Source: Bacillota bacterium
Lineage (GTDB): Bacteria; Bacillota; Clostridia; Christensenellales; CAG-138
NCBI GenBank assembly: GCA_023458355.1
Contig: JAEWZS010000030.1
Location: 1 to 8,737 of the forward strand
Direction of reading: 5' to 3'
DNA: 8,737 nucleotides
The translations under genes and the position numbers were made by a program. The stretch's first letter is position 1. Every line of letters begins with the position of its first letter. Shown one piece after another: positions 1-7,020 of this stretch. The notes below the pieces were generated by a model, which worked only from the letters and a program-made list of their open reading frames with translations, was not told the origin of the DNA and did not search any database.

Positions 1-354
1 ATCTATATCTGCGGGCTCGTGATGAAGTGGCTTGAGAGCATCGGCAGCGTTGAGGAAATGAAGAAGATCAACGAGAAGAAGGCCAAGCTTCTTTACGACT
101 GCATCGACAATTCCAAGCTTTTCAACTGTGCCATCCAAAAGGAAAGCCGCTCTATCATGAACGTGCGCTTCTCCACCGGCTCTGAGGAGCTCGATGCGAA
201 GTTTGTAAAGGAAAGCGCAGCGGCCGGCATGTCTAACCTCAAGGCGCACCGCTCCACAGGCGGGCTACGCGCTTCCATCTATAACGCTGTGCCTTACGAG
301 GGTGTTGAGTACCTCGTGAACTTCATGAAGGAATTCGAGAAAAACAACGGCTAA
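1..354 (+). CDS. serC: Phosphoserine aminotransferase, C-terminal part (gene runs off the left edge)
   Basis: This is the last 117 codons of a gene read in frame from base 1. The product is a PLP-dependent cytoplasmic enzyme that transfers an amino group from glutamate to 3-phosphohydroxypyruvate, giving 3-phosphoserine (second step of serine synthesis). The visible part has the C-terminal SerC hallmarks: the opening IYICGLVMKWLESIG, the small-domain stretch MNVRFSTGSEELDAKFV, and near the end HRSTGGLRASIYNAVP, equivalent to the conserved HRS(V)GG(M)RASIYNA substrate-binding motif. The catalytic lysine and PLP site lie outside the window. A GTG at base 19 followed by ATG at 22 could look like a start, but the frame is open to base 1 and the upstream residues match the family, so it is internal. 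The stop is 14 bases before the serA start, so the two genes are almost certainly one operon. Family assignment is firm; only the left end is unknown. Confidence 0.95.
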   Translation: MYICGLVMKWLESIGSVEEMKKINEKKAKLLYDCIDNSKLFNCAIQKESRSIMNVRFSTGSEELDAKFVKESAAAGMSNLKAHRSTGGLRASIYNAVPYEGVEYLVNFMKEFEKNNG

Positions 355-368
355 CGGAGGAAAATGTT

Positions 369-1277
369 ATGCGTATTTTAGCAACTGACGGAATGGATAA
401 ATCCGGCATTCTCGCGCTCAAGGAAATGGGCCACGAGGTTGTTGAGCAATTCTATTCGCCCGAAGAGCTTTCGGTTAAAGCGCGTGAATTCGACGTGCTT
501 GTCGTGCGCTCCGCCACCAAGGTGCGCGTTCCTGTCATCGACGCGGTGAAGGGCTCCCAATTAAAGCTCATCATCCGCGGCGGCGTAGGTGTCGACAACA
601 TCGATGTGGATTATGCTGAGGCAAACGGCATTGCCGTTCGCAACACCCCGCGTGCAAGCTCCGACTCGGTCGCTGAGCTGGCGCTCGCGCACATGTTCTC
701 TTGTGCACGCTTCATCAGCATCGCCGGCCACACCATGCGCGAAGGCAAATGGGAGAAAAAGGCCTACGGTGCCGGTATCGAACTTTCGGGCAAAACCATT
801 GGCATCATCGGCTATGGCCGCATCGGACAGGCGCTCGGCCGCCGCTGCATGGCGCTTGGTATGACAGTACTTGCCTACGACGTGTATAAGATCCCCTCGC
901 TCGAGTGTGAGAGCATGAAGTATGTGGAGTTACAAGAGCTCTTGGAAAAGTCCGACTTTGTGTCGCTGCATACCCCGAGCCTCGAAGGCAAGCCCCTCAT
1001 CAACGCGGAAACCATCGCGACCATGAAGACGGGCGCTGTTATCATCAACACCTCGCGCGGCACCAACATCGACGAGGCTGCCTTAATTGAAGCGCTCGAC
1101 AGCGGCAAGCTTCGCGGCGCAGGTATCGATGTATATGCCGAAGAACCCAGCAAGAACGAAGCGCTTCTGAATCACCCCAAGATATCCTGCACGCCGCATA
1201 TCGGCGCTGCTACCGGCGAAGCCCAAAAGCGCATCGGTGCCGAGATCGTGGAGCTCATCGTAAACTTCAAAAAATAA
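369..1277 (+). CDS. serA: D-3-phosphoglycerate dehydrogenase, short form without ACT domain
   Basis: This NAD-dependent 2-hydroxyacid dehydrogenase of 302 residues probably oxidises 3-phosphoglycerate to 3-phosphohydroxypyruvate, the first step of serine synthesis. The substrate-domain motif RGGVGVDNID is at about residues 70-79. The Rossmann motif GYGRIG is at 148-153, with Asp171 placed to bind the NAD ribose. The catalytic trio is visible: Arg230 in NTSRG, Glu259 in YAEEP and His277 in TPHIG. The protein ends soon after the catalytic domain, so it lacks the ACT regulatory domain of the roughly 410-residue E. coli type and the ASB-ACT domains of the roughly 525-residue type. The ATG at 369 has GGAGG at 356-360 with 8 bases spacing; an ATG at 364 is out of frame. 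Alone it could be another 2-hydroxyacid dehydrogenase, but adjacency to serC makes SerA by far the best call. Confidence 0.93.
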   Translation: MRILATDGMDKSGILALKEMGHEVVEQFYSPEELSVKAREFDVLVVRSATKVRVPVIDAVKGSQLKLIIRGGVGVDNIDVDYAEANGIAVRNTPRASSDSVAELALAHMFSCARFISIAGHTMREGKWEKKAYGAGIELSGKTIGIIGYGRIGQALGRRCMALGMTVLAYDVYKIPSLECESMKYVELQELLEKSDFVSLHTPSLEGKPLINAETIATMKTGAVIINTSRGTNIDEAALIEALDSGKLRGAGIDVYAEEPSKNEALLNHPKISCTPHIGAATGEAQKRIGAEIVELIVNFKK

Positions 1278-1292
1278 ACCCAATGTCAAAGC

Positions 1293-1329
1293 AAATGGCT
1301 GTTTCGGAGCTTCCGAAACAGCCATTTTT
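1293..1329 (+). terminator. Rho-independent terminator of the serC-serA operon, possibly bidirectional
   Basis: A perfect 16-bp inverted repeat (arms 1293-1308 and 1312-1327) encloses a 3-base loop and runs into five T at 1325-1329. It begins 15 bases after the serA stop. On the other strand the hairpin is followed by a weaker T-rich stretch, and the convergent small gene ends 37 bases to its right, so it could stop transcripts from both sides. Bidirectional use is inferred; the hairpin is read directly. Confidence 0.93.
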
Positions 1330-1365
1330 CTATTCTATGTGCATCCTATGTAAGAGGAGCTAACC

Positions 1366-1728
1366 TTACCGAATCGATCTCGCGTTGGATAGTGCCCGTT
1401 CTGCTTCCGCGCGGTAGCGTCTTGAAACAAAAATACGGTAAACAAATAGCGGCGTACTGCCTTCCTGTGTTTGATGCGGCATGTTCATGCGCATATAATC
1501 TACAGCATAACGTCCTTGCATATAGGTAGGCTTACTTTTTATGGTTTCCACGGTATAGCGAACATCCGCTGCCTTGAGTGCAGCCTCGGCTCTTGCGCAT
1601 TCCTGCGCGTTGGAATCCGTAAAAACAGGCTTTCCATAGATAAGCCGCAAATAGCTGCCGCTGGAGAATGACAAAAGCACAAATGCTGCTAAAATAACGC
1701 CGCTGACCAAATACATAAGCCAATACAC
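1366..1728 (-). CDS. Small membrane-anchored protein of unknown function
   Basis: This encodes 120 residues that I do not recognise with certainty. A single hydrophobic segment at about residues 5-22 (YLVSGVILAAFVLLSF) looks like a membrane anchor with no lipobox Cys, and the protein contains only one Cys. It is followed by a soluble domain of about 95 residues. That domain has an alpha/beta pattern: FTDSNAQECARAEAALKAADVRYTV-like material at about 36-60 and a final strand plus helix, VYRIFVSRRYRAEAERAL, at 96-113. This loosely resembles the DUF2007-type 'putative signal-transducing' fold (helix, then a short-range strand after 'A..L..AGI.Y.V'), but that is only a guess. The GTG start at 1728 is chosen because AAGGGAGGG (plus strand 1737-1745) sits 8 bases upstream; the alternative ATG at codon 5 is too far from it. 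A promoter-like pair precedes it. It converges on serA and is probably transcribed alone. Clean codon structure and the good ribosome site argue for a real gene. Confidence 0.8.
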   Translation of the reverse strand: MYWLMYLVSGVILAAFVLLSFSSGSYLRLIYGKPVFTDSNAQECARAEAALKAADVRYTVETIKSKPTYMQGRYAVDYMRMNMPHQTQEGSTPLFVYRIFVSRRYRAEAERALSNARSIR

Positions 1729-1764
1729 GAAAACAGCCCTCCCTTACGCATGCCTTTGTAGACT

Positions 1765-1792
1765 ATTGTACATCAATCTATTGAAAATACAA
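1765..1792 (-). promoter_or_regulatory. Candidate promoter of the small membrane protein gene
   Basis: On the - strand TTGTAT (plus strand 1787-1792) is separated by 16 bases from TACAAT (1765-1770), in an AT-rich stretch 36 bases before the GTG start. The boxes match the sigma-A consensus moderately (4 and 5 of 6). Because the upstream transporter operon has its own terminator at 1826-1858, an independent promoter here is expected. Confidence 0.45.
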
Positions 1793-1825
1793 TACACACA
1801 AATTAATAAACCTGTTTAAATATAA

Positions 1826-1858
1826 AAAAGGGCTGTGGCTTGATGCCACAGCTCTTTT
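1826..1858 (-). terminator. Terminator of the ABC transporter operon
   Basis: Read on the - strand, an inverted repeat of 8 perfect base pairs (plus strand arms 1832-1839 and 1845-1852, 5-base loop) is lengthened by further pairs beyond one A-C mismatch and is followed directly by six T (plus strand A 1824-1829). It lies 56 bases past the stop of the last permease gene. On the + strand the mismatch becomes a G-U pair and the tail is only four T, so the main direction is the - strand. Confidence 0.85.
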
Positions 1859-1913
1859 CGTTAAAATCCCGGTAATTTTGCAGTAATAGCACTTTGAAAG
1901 CGCTGTGCAGCCG

Positions 1914-2897
1914 TTAACGCTCTTCTCTGAAATACGGCAATCCCAGCGCGTTTGGAGGCTGGTTCTCGCGGTTACGGCGAAGGCTTACCACCACCAGCAC
2001 GATTATGGTGACAATATACGGAAGCATCTTAAAGAGCTCCATTGAGCGCCTCGTAAGGCCAGGGATGTAGAAATAGAGCCACGAGAGCATGCCAAACAGG
2101 TATGCACCCCAGATGCCGCGCTTGGGTTTCCAACCGGCAAATATAACCAACGCAACGGCCAACCAGCCTAAGCGCTCGATACCGCCGTCCGAATCCCATG
2201 TACCCTTGGTGTAGTCCATCACGTAATAGAGTCCACCAAGGCCTGAAATACCGGCACCGATGCAGGTGGAAAGGTATTTGTACTTGGTCACGCTGATACC
2301 CGCCGCATCTGCGGTTGCCGGGTTCTCGCCAACGGCGCGAAGGTTAAGCCCTACGCTTGTACGGTTGATAACGAAGCTGACCACGATAGCTATTACAATG
2401 GCCAGATAGACCATAAAGCCGAAGCCTAAGAGCATACTGAAAACCGGGGGGAGGTCCTGCGCAAAGGGTAGTACGGTACGGAAAGCCGCACTGGTCGTCG
2501 CCACGGAAATCTGTCCGACGCCGCCCGCCAGTTTGTTGAGGGAACCGCCAAAGAAATTGGCGAAACCGCTTGCGAATATGGTGAGTGTAAGGCCCGTCAC
2601 GTTCTGGTTGGCACGAAGGCTGATGGTGAGCACGCTGTAGATAAGCCCGCCGAGCATCGAAGCCGCAAAAGCACAGGCGAGGGCGATGAGTATACAAATC
2701 ATTTTATTGGGATCGGGAGTATTCATTTCATAGAAGAACACGCCGATCAAACCCGCGATACCGCCCATGTACATGATACCGGGCACACCCAGGTTGAGGT
2801 TGCCGGATTTTTCCGTCAATATTTCACCCGTGGCCCCGAAGAGAATCACGGTTCCGAACATGATGCCGGCTTGAAAAAGGGATATAATCTGGTTCAT
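1914..2897 (-). CDS. ABC transporter inner-membrane permease, NupQ/YufQ type
   Basis: This 327-residue integral membrane protein is the second permease of a BMP-type importer in the ribose/nucleoside permease superfamily (BPD_transp_2). It contains about nine hydrophobic segments, roughly at 8-22, 40-56, 66-91, 102-118, 154-177, 206-226, 244-257, 262-279 and 293-306. Near the N terminus NLNLGVPGIMYMG (33-45) is the counterpart of the family's conserved 'NLGVEGMM' element. The cytoplasmic loop GLNLRAVGENPATADAAGI (183-201) is the EAA-like loop that contacts the ATPase. The C terminus LGLPYFREER is also a family trait as I recall it. The ATG at 2897 has AAGGAGG 7 bases upstream and overlaps the stop of the preceding permease gene as ATGA, indicating translational coupling. 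It is the last gene of the operon. Family firm; the transported compound (nucleoside or purine-like, possibly sugar) is inferred from homologues such as B. subtilis NupQ. Confidence 0.9.
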   Translation of the reverse strand: MNQIISLFQAGIMFGTVILFGATGEILTEKSGNLNLGVPGIMYMGGIAGLIGVFFYEMNTPDPNKMICILIALACAFAASMLGGLIYSVLTISLRANQNVTGLTLTIFASGFANFFGGSLNKLAGGVGQISVATTSAAFRTVLPFAQDLPPVFSMLLGFGFMVYLAIVIAIVVSFVINRTSVGLNLRAVGENPATADAAGISVTKYKYLSTCIGAGISGLGGLYYVMDYTKGTWDSDGGIERLGWLAVALVIFAGWKPKRGIWGAYLFGMLSWLYFYIPGLTRRSMELFKMLPYIVTIIVLVVVSLRRNRENQPPNALGLPYFREER

Positions 2898-4006
2898 GCC
2901 TGTACCTCCTTGTGTTTGCTGCTTCGGAAGCTTACCTGATAGTTAACAAAGAACTCGCTCCCCAAGATGAAGAACAGGATGATGCCCGTCAGCATTGCGG
3001 AAACGTGGTTGTTGAGGTTGTAGCGCGAGGCGATCTCGATAGCGCCTTTGTCCATGAATATCAGAAGAGCCGATATGAGAAGCATCACAAAGGGGTTGAA
3101 CTTGGCGAGCCAACATACGATGATGGCTGTAAAGCCTCGTCCGCCGGCGGTGCTGGTGGATATGGTATGGCTTGCGCCGGATACGGCCACAAAGCCCGCG
3201 ATGCCGCACAGGGCACCTGAAATGAACATAGTGCGTGTAATGACCTTAGGCACATTGATGGCCGCATAGCGGGCGGTGTTCTCGCTCTCGCCTACGACGG
3301 CGATCTCGTAGCCCTGCTTGCTGTAGCGCAGGTAAACGTACATGCCTATCGCCAAGGCCATAACCAAAATGACATTAAGTGCGTAGTCCTGCCCGAAAAC
3401 TTCGGGAAACCAGCCGATCTTTGTTTTAGAATTGATAACGCCCACGGTGTTGGAACCGATGGGATTTTCCCACAGTGCCACAAAAAACGCCGTGATTTGG
3501 ATGGCAACATAGTTCATCATCAAGGTGAAGAGTGTTTCGTTGGTATTCCACTTCGCCTTAAAAAAGCCGGGGATGACGCCCCAAAGGCCGCCCGCCACGA
3601 TGCTTAATGCAAGCATCAACAGCATCATGGGGAGAGTTGTCATGTATTGGCTCAAATTGATCATGCATGCGGCGGATACGATGCCGCCCATGAGTATCTG
3701 ACCTTCTGCACCGATGTTCCAAAAGCGCATCTTAAATGCGGGTGCAAGGCCGATAGCGACACACAAAAGCATCATCATATCGCGGATGCTGACCCACATA
3801 CGCTTGTCGGTGCCGAAAGCACCTTCAAACATGGCACCGTAAACCGTTAAAGGATTCATCTTCACTACGGCGTAGATGATAATAGCGCAAATCACAAGCG
3901 CCGAAACGAGCGCCAGACCGCGAATGCTTACGGATTTCCAGAAAGGCAGGGCAATGCCCCGCTTGGAAATGCGCAATACGGGCTCCGAATGGTGTTCCTT
4001 TTTCAT
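2894..4006 (-). CDS. ABC transporter inner-membrane permease, NupP/YufP type
   Basis: This 370-residue integral membrane protein is the first permease of the importer and the presumed dimer partner of the next gene's product. After a polar N-terminal tail of about 28 residues come eight to ten hydrophobic segments, among them about 30-49, 74-92, 125-147, 160-179, 209-226, 256-276, 292-316 and 337-353. The motif FWNIGAEGQILMGG at 95-108 is diagnostic of the YufP-like permeases ('FNIGAEGQ'). The cytoplasmic loop GYEIAVVGESENTARYAAI (232-250) is the likely ATPase-docking loop. The ATG at 4006 overlaps the stop of the ATPase gene as ATGA. GAGGAGG (plus strand 4014-4020) lies 7 bases upstream; a nearer GGAGG is only one base away and unlikely to serve. 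Length and layout fit the family, and nothing is missing. Substrate is not readable from this chain. Confidence 0.92.
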   Translation of the reverse strand: MKKEHHSEPVLRISKRGIALPFWKSVSIRGLALVSALVICAIIIYAVVKMNPLTVYGAMFEGAFGTDKRMWVSIRDMMMLLCVAIGLAPAFKMRFWNIGAEGQILMGGIVSAACMINLSQYMTTLPMMLLMLALSIVAGGLWGVIPGFFKAKWNTNETLFTLMMNYVAIQITAFFVALWENPIGSNTVGVINSKTKIGWFPEVFGQDYALNVILVMALAIGMYVYLRYSKQGYEIAVVGESENTARYAAINVPKVITRTMFISGALCGIAGFVAVSGASHTISTSTAGGRGFTAIIVCWLAKFNPFVMLLISALLIFMDKGAIEIASRYNLNNHVSAMLTGIILFFILGSEFFVNYQVSFRSSKHKEVQA

Positions 4007-5538
4007 GCCTCCGCCTCCTCGCTAAGATGCGTCATCATAAGACCCACATCTTCCTTTTTGGCCGTACGGCCATCCACAATGCCGCTCACCTTGCCTGCGC
4101 AAAGAACCATAATGCGGTCGCACAGCTCCAGCAGTACATCAAGATCCTCACCAACATACACCACGGCCGCGCCGTTGGCTTTCTGTTCGTTTAAAAGCCC
4201 GTAAATGGTGTAGGAGGTGTTGATGTCAAGGCCGCGCACCGCGTAGGCGGACATGAGAAGCGACGGAGAAGAGGCTATCTCCCTGCCGACCAGCACCTTT
4301 TGCACGTTGCCGCCGGATAAGCGGCGCAGGGGAATTGTGAGGTTTGGCGTGACCACCTCAAGATTATCTACGATTTTTTGAGCCAACGCTCTCGGGGTCT
4401 TACGGTCCGTAAAACCGAATTTGCCGCTCTTATAGCTTCTGAGCATCACATTGTCCGTAAGATCCATGGAACCTACAAGGCCCATGCCGAAACGGTCTTC
4501 GGGCACGAAGGCGAGACCGACCCCCAATTTGTAAATATCCAAGGGGTCCTTGCCGACCAGGTCCACTTCACCTTTTCCCGGCGGCATGAAGCGTATTGAG
4601 CTGCCCGACTCACTCTTTTGAAGGCCCGCAATTGCTTCCAACAGCTCGCGTTGGCCGCTGCCCGTGATACCGGCAATACCCAATATTTCGCCGCCGTAAG
4701 CGGTGAAAGAAACGTTGTCGAGACGCTTGACGCCGTCGCTGTCAAGCACCGTCAGGTTTTTCACCACCAGCCGTTCCACCGGTTCTTTTGGTTCCGGCCG
4801 GTCGATGTTCAAGGAAACCGCGCGGCCTACCATCATATCGGTGAGCTGTTGGGGGTTTGTCTCCGCTGTGGCAATATCGCCGATAAATTTACCGCGCCGC
4901 AAAACCGCCACGCGGTCGGATATCTCCATAACCTCGTGCAGCTTGTGAGTTATGATAACTATGGATTTGCCGTCGTCTTTCATATTTCGCATCACGGCAA
5001 ACAGCTTATCCGTTTCCTGCGGCGTAAGCACTGCCGTGGGTTCATCCAAAATAAGAATATCCGCTCCTCGGTACAGCACCTTGACAATCTCCAAGGTCTG
5101 CTTTTCCGAAACGGACATATCGTAAACCTTTTTATCCGGCTCTACGACAAAGCCGTAGCGGTCGCAGATTTCTTTCACCAGCGCACGCACGTTTTTCAGG
5201 TCGATAAGCTTATGCTCGTTGAGCCCGAGCACGATGTTTTCCGCGGCTGTCAGTACGTCCACAAGCTTAAAATGCTGGTGGATCATGCCGATACCGAGAT
5301 TATAGGCATCCCTCGGGCAGCTGATGACCTCGGGATGGTCGTTTATGCAGATATATCCGCCCTCCGGGAGATAGATACCGGACAGCGTGTTCATAAGCGT
5401 CGTTTTACCGCTGCCGTTTTCGCCGAGCAGAGCTAAAATTTCGCCGGGGCGAATCAACATACAAACCTTGTCGTTTGCAACTACTTCGCCGAAGGTTTTG
5501 GTGATATCCACCATTTTAATTTCTTTTCGGGCTTCCAA
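4003..5538 (-). CDS. ABC transporter ATP-binding protein with two nucleotide-binding domains, NupO/YufO type
   Basis: This 511-residue cytoplasmic protein powers the importer. Domain 1 (about 5-240) has Walker A GENGSGKT (39-46), Q-loop Gln88, Walker B ILILDEP (161-167) and switch His198. Its signature is MSVSEKQ (141-147) rather than LSGGQ. Domain 2 (about 256-500) has signature LSGGN (407-411), but its own ATP site is degenerate: Gln296 replaces the Walker A lysine, Ala431-Tyr432 stand where Asp-Glu of Walker B would be, and Glu464 replaces the switch His. Loss of the second site is usual for double-ATPase subunits of the ribose/nucleoside importers, so one competent site (Walker A/B of domain 1 with the signature of domain 2) is expected. 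The start is TTG at 5538, supported by AAAGGA 8 bases upstream; ATG at codon 9 is the alternative. It is separated by 182 bases and a hairpin from the lipoprotein gene and overlaps the next permease gene by four bases. Confidence 0.93.
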   Translation of the reverse strand: MEARKEIKMVDITKTFGEVVANDKVCMLIRPGEILALLGENGSGKTTLMNTLSGIYLPEGGYICINDHPEVISCPRDAYNLGIGMIHQHFKLVDVLTAAENIVLGLNEHKLIDLKNVRALVKEICDRYGFVVEPDKKVYDMSVSEKQTLEIVKVLYRGADILILDEPTAVLTPQETDKLFAVMRNMKDDGKSIVIITHKLHEVMEISDRVAVLRRGKFIGDIATAETNPQQLTDMMVGRAVSLNIDRPEPKEPVERLVVKNLTVLDSDGVKRLDNVSFTAYGGEILGIAGITGSGQRELLEAIAGLQKSESGSSIRFMPPGKGEVDLVGKDPLDIYKLGVGLAFVPEDRFGMGLVGSMDLTDNVMLRSYKSGKFGFTDRKTPRALAQKIVDNLEVVTPNLTIPLRRLSGGNVQKVLVGREIASSPSLLMSAYAVRGLDINTSYTIYGLLNEQKANGAAVVYVGEDLDVLLELCDRIMVLCAGKVSGIVDGRTAKKEDVGLMMTHLSEEAEA

Positions 5539-5552
5539 GGTATACGTCCTTT
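5536..5552 (-). promoter_or_regulatory. Ribosome binding site deciding the TTG start of the ATPase gene
   Basis: AAAGGA (plus strand 5547-5552) lies 8 bases before TTG at 5538-5536. The next in-frame ATG (5514) has only a weak A-rich stretch before it. The TTG start also restores the N-terminal residues expected before the first beta strand. A TTG start with a six-base ribosome site implies modest translation compared with the lipoprotein gene. Confidence 0.65.
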
Positions 5553-5605
5553 CTTATTGCGCGCGCAGCCGACAGGTCGCAGCAGCTTTATGAGAGATTA
5601 AGGAA

Positions 5606-5634
5606 TGTATAGTCCGGTGTTCCGGCCGTGAGAA
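5606..5634 (-). promoter_or_regulatory. Possible weak internal promoter before the ATPase gene
   Basis: On the - strand TTCTCA (plus strand 5629-5634) is 17 bases from TATACA (5606-5611), each 4 of 6 against consensus. It lies in the gap between the lipoprotein and ATPase genes, downstream of the intergenic hairpin, where a promoter could top up permease expression. The match is weak and may be chance; simple read-through is equally possible. Confidence 0.25.
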
Positions 5635-5679
5635 AGGTGAGCCGTCCGGAGAAAAGCGGTATTTGATAAGAAGGGAGAA

Positions 5680-5708
5680 AGGGAGAAGCAGCAAGGCTGC
5701 TTCTCCCT
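5680..5708 (-). terminator. Intergenic hairpin between lipoprotein and ATPase genes (partial terminator or mRNA-stabilising stem)
   Basis: Perfect 13-bp inverted repeat (plus strand arms 5680-5692 and 5696-5708) with a 3-base loop, starting 12 bases past the lipoprotein stop. On the - strand it is followed by a C/T-rich run rather than an uninterrupted T run, so termination should be incomplete. In many binding-protein importer operons such stems raise the amount of binding protein over membrane parts; that role is inferred here from position and form. Confidence 0.75.
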
Positions 5709-5720
5709 CTTAGAACAAAA

Positions 5721-7004
5721 TTAGTTGAGCTCGGTGATGCCGTCGATGCGCAATGCGAAGTAAGGCGCGCTGCGGAAGACGGACTCTACGAAGATACCGT
5801 TCTCGATGGCTTCGCCGCTGTCGGGAACCCAGTCGCCGTCGGTATCCTGCCATGCATAGGTTGTAACGGCAGCGCCGCCAACGGTGAACTTGGAGGTATC
5901 AAATACCTGAAGCGAACCGTCTTTGAGGCCGGCGATGACTTCTTCAACCTTCTCAGCAGTGCCGGGTGCGCAGCTCTCGCCCAAAGCGGAGATCATGACT
6001 GCGTCATTGGCATAGCCCAGTGCGAGGTCCGTGGGGACCTTTTCGCCGGTGAGCATGTAGTTGAGGATGGGGGTGTAAAGAGCAACCCAGTTGTTCTGCG
6101 CGGAGGTCAGAGCAGCCTTGGGAGCCACGGAGAGCATGTCGATGTTGTAGCCTACGCTGTAGACCACTTTGCCGGCATCCTGCTGCGCCTGTACGGCGGA
6201 GGGAGCACCGGTCGAGTCGGCGTGCTGACCGATAATGACGCAGCCTTTGCTTATAAGAGCATTGGCGGCTTCGCCTTCGGCGACGGGATCATACCAAGAG
6301 TTGGTGTACTGCACGTCCATATGGGCGGTGGGTACGATGCTCTGGATACCAAGGAAGAAGGCGGTGTAACCGGAAACCACTTCCGCATAGGGGTAAGCGC
6401 CTACGTAGCCGATATAAGGATCGGTTACGGTGCCCGCATCCATGAGCTCCTTAAGCTTCATGCCGGCAACAACACCGGACACGAAGCGGCTTTGGAAGGT
6501 GTACGGGAAAACGTTGGCAACGTTTGTTACGGGCTCAAGCGCGGCGGTATCGCCCGTGCAAGCCACGAACATGACTTCGGGATACTCAGCGGCGGCAGCC
6601 ATCATGTGAGACTGGTGACCGTAGCTGTCGGAGAAGATGATGTGGCAGCCCTGCTCGGCTAGGTCAACAGCGGTATCGTAGCAGGTTTCATCTTCAGGGA
6701 TGTTGTACTTGAAGATGGCTTGGCTTTCAGCGATGCCCAAAGTGGCCATAGCGCCTTTGACGCCTTCGATGTGAGCGGCATCATAACCGGAGTTCTCGTC
6801 GTGTACAAGGATAACGCCGATCTTCAGATCAGCAGCGGGGATACCTGCGACGTCTGCACTTTCGACGGGTGCAGCGCTATCGGCGGGTGCTGCGCTTTCA
6901 GCGGGAGCGGGCGCAACGGGCTCGTCGACAACGGGCGTGGTGGTGCAAGCCGCTACGGCAAACATCATAACGAGCGCCACTGCAATTGCAAGAAACCTCT
7001 TCAT
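5721..7004 (-). CDS. BMP-family substrate-binding lipoprotein of an ABC importer
   Basis: This 427-residue extracytoplasmic lipoprotein should capture the solute for the adjacent ATPase and permeases. The signal peptide (MKRFLAIAVALVMMFAVAAC) ends in a lipobox with Cys20, followed by a low-complexity Ala/Pro/Ser/Glu linker to about residue 54. The two-lobed BMP/PnrA-like (Bmp, COG1744) domain covers about 60-420: first strand KIGVILVHDE (61-70), IIFSDSYGH (122-130), YIGYVGAYP (197-205), and IIGQHADSTGAP (257-268), which resembles the 'DVIAQHTDSPAP' ligand-hinge region I recall from purine-binding BMP proteins. Odd: DTDGDWVPDSGE (387-398) reads as a DxDxDxxxDxxE calcium-loop-like motif. The ATG start has AAGGAGG 6 bases upstream and a roughly 125-base leader. 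Ligand is most likely a nucleoside or purine base; a sugar-like ligand cannot be excluded because related operons are often labelled 'simple sugar transport'. Confidence 0.92.
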   Translation of the reverse strand: MKRFLAIAVALVMMFAVAACTTTPVVDEPVAPAPAESAAPADSAAPVESADVAGIPAADLKIGVILVHDENSGYDAAHIEGVKGAMATLGIAESQAIFKYNIPEDETCYDTAVDLAEQGCHIIFSDSYGHQSHMMAAAAEYPEVMFVACTGDTAALEPVTNVANVFPYTFQSRFVSGVVAGMKLKELMDAGTVTDPYIGYVGAYPYAEVVSGYTAFFLGIQSIVPTAHMDVQYTNSWYDPVAEGEAANALISKGCVIIGQHADSTGAPSAVQAQQDAGKVVYSVGYNIDMLSVAPKAALTSAQNNWVALYTPILNYMLTGEKVPTDLALGYANDAVMISALGESCAPGTAEKVEEVIAGLKDGSLQVFDTSKFTVGGAAVTTYAWQDTDGDWVPDSGEAIENGIFVESVFRSAPYFALRIDGITELN

Positions 7005-7020
7005 TTGAATCCTCCTTAGA

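Noticed and set aside
1797..1829. AT-rich stretch considered as an attachment or replication site
   Set aside because: It is explained by a promoter flank and the T-tract of the - strand terminator; no repeats or known boxes are present.
1895..1908. TGAAAGCGCT resembling the left part of a CcpA cre site
   Set aside because: The right half (GTGC) breaks the consensus and the site lies between the last permease stop and the operon terminator, where it could not control a promoter in a usual way.
4618..5436. Long + strand reading frame of 272 codons opposite the ATPase gene
   Set aside because: It lies wholly antisense to a well-supported ATPase with all expected motifs; its protein is rich in His/Arg/Gln with no recognisable domain, as expected of a shadow frame.
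6222..6662. + strand reading frame of 146 codons opposite the lipoprotein gene
   Set aside because: Antisense to the conserved BMP domain, no plausible ribosome site and no recognisable domain.
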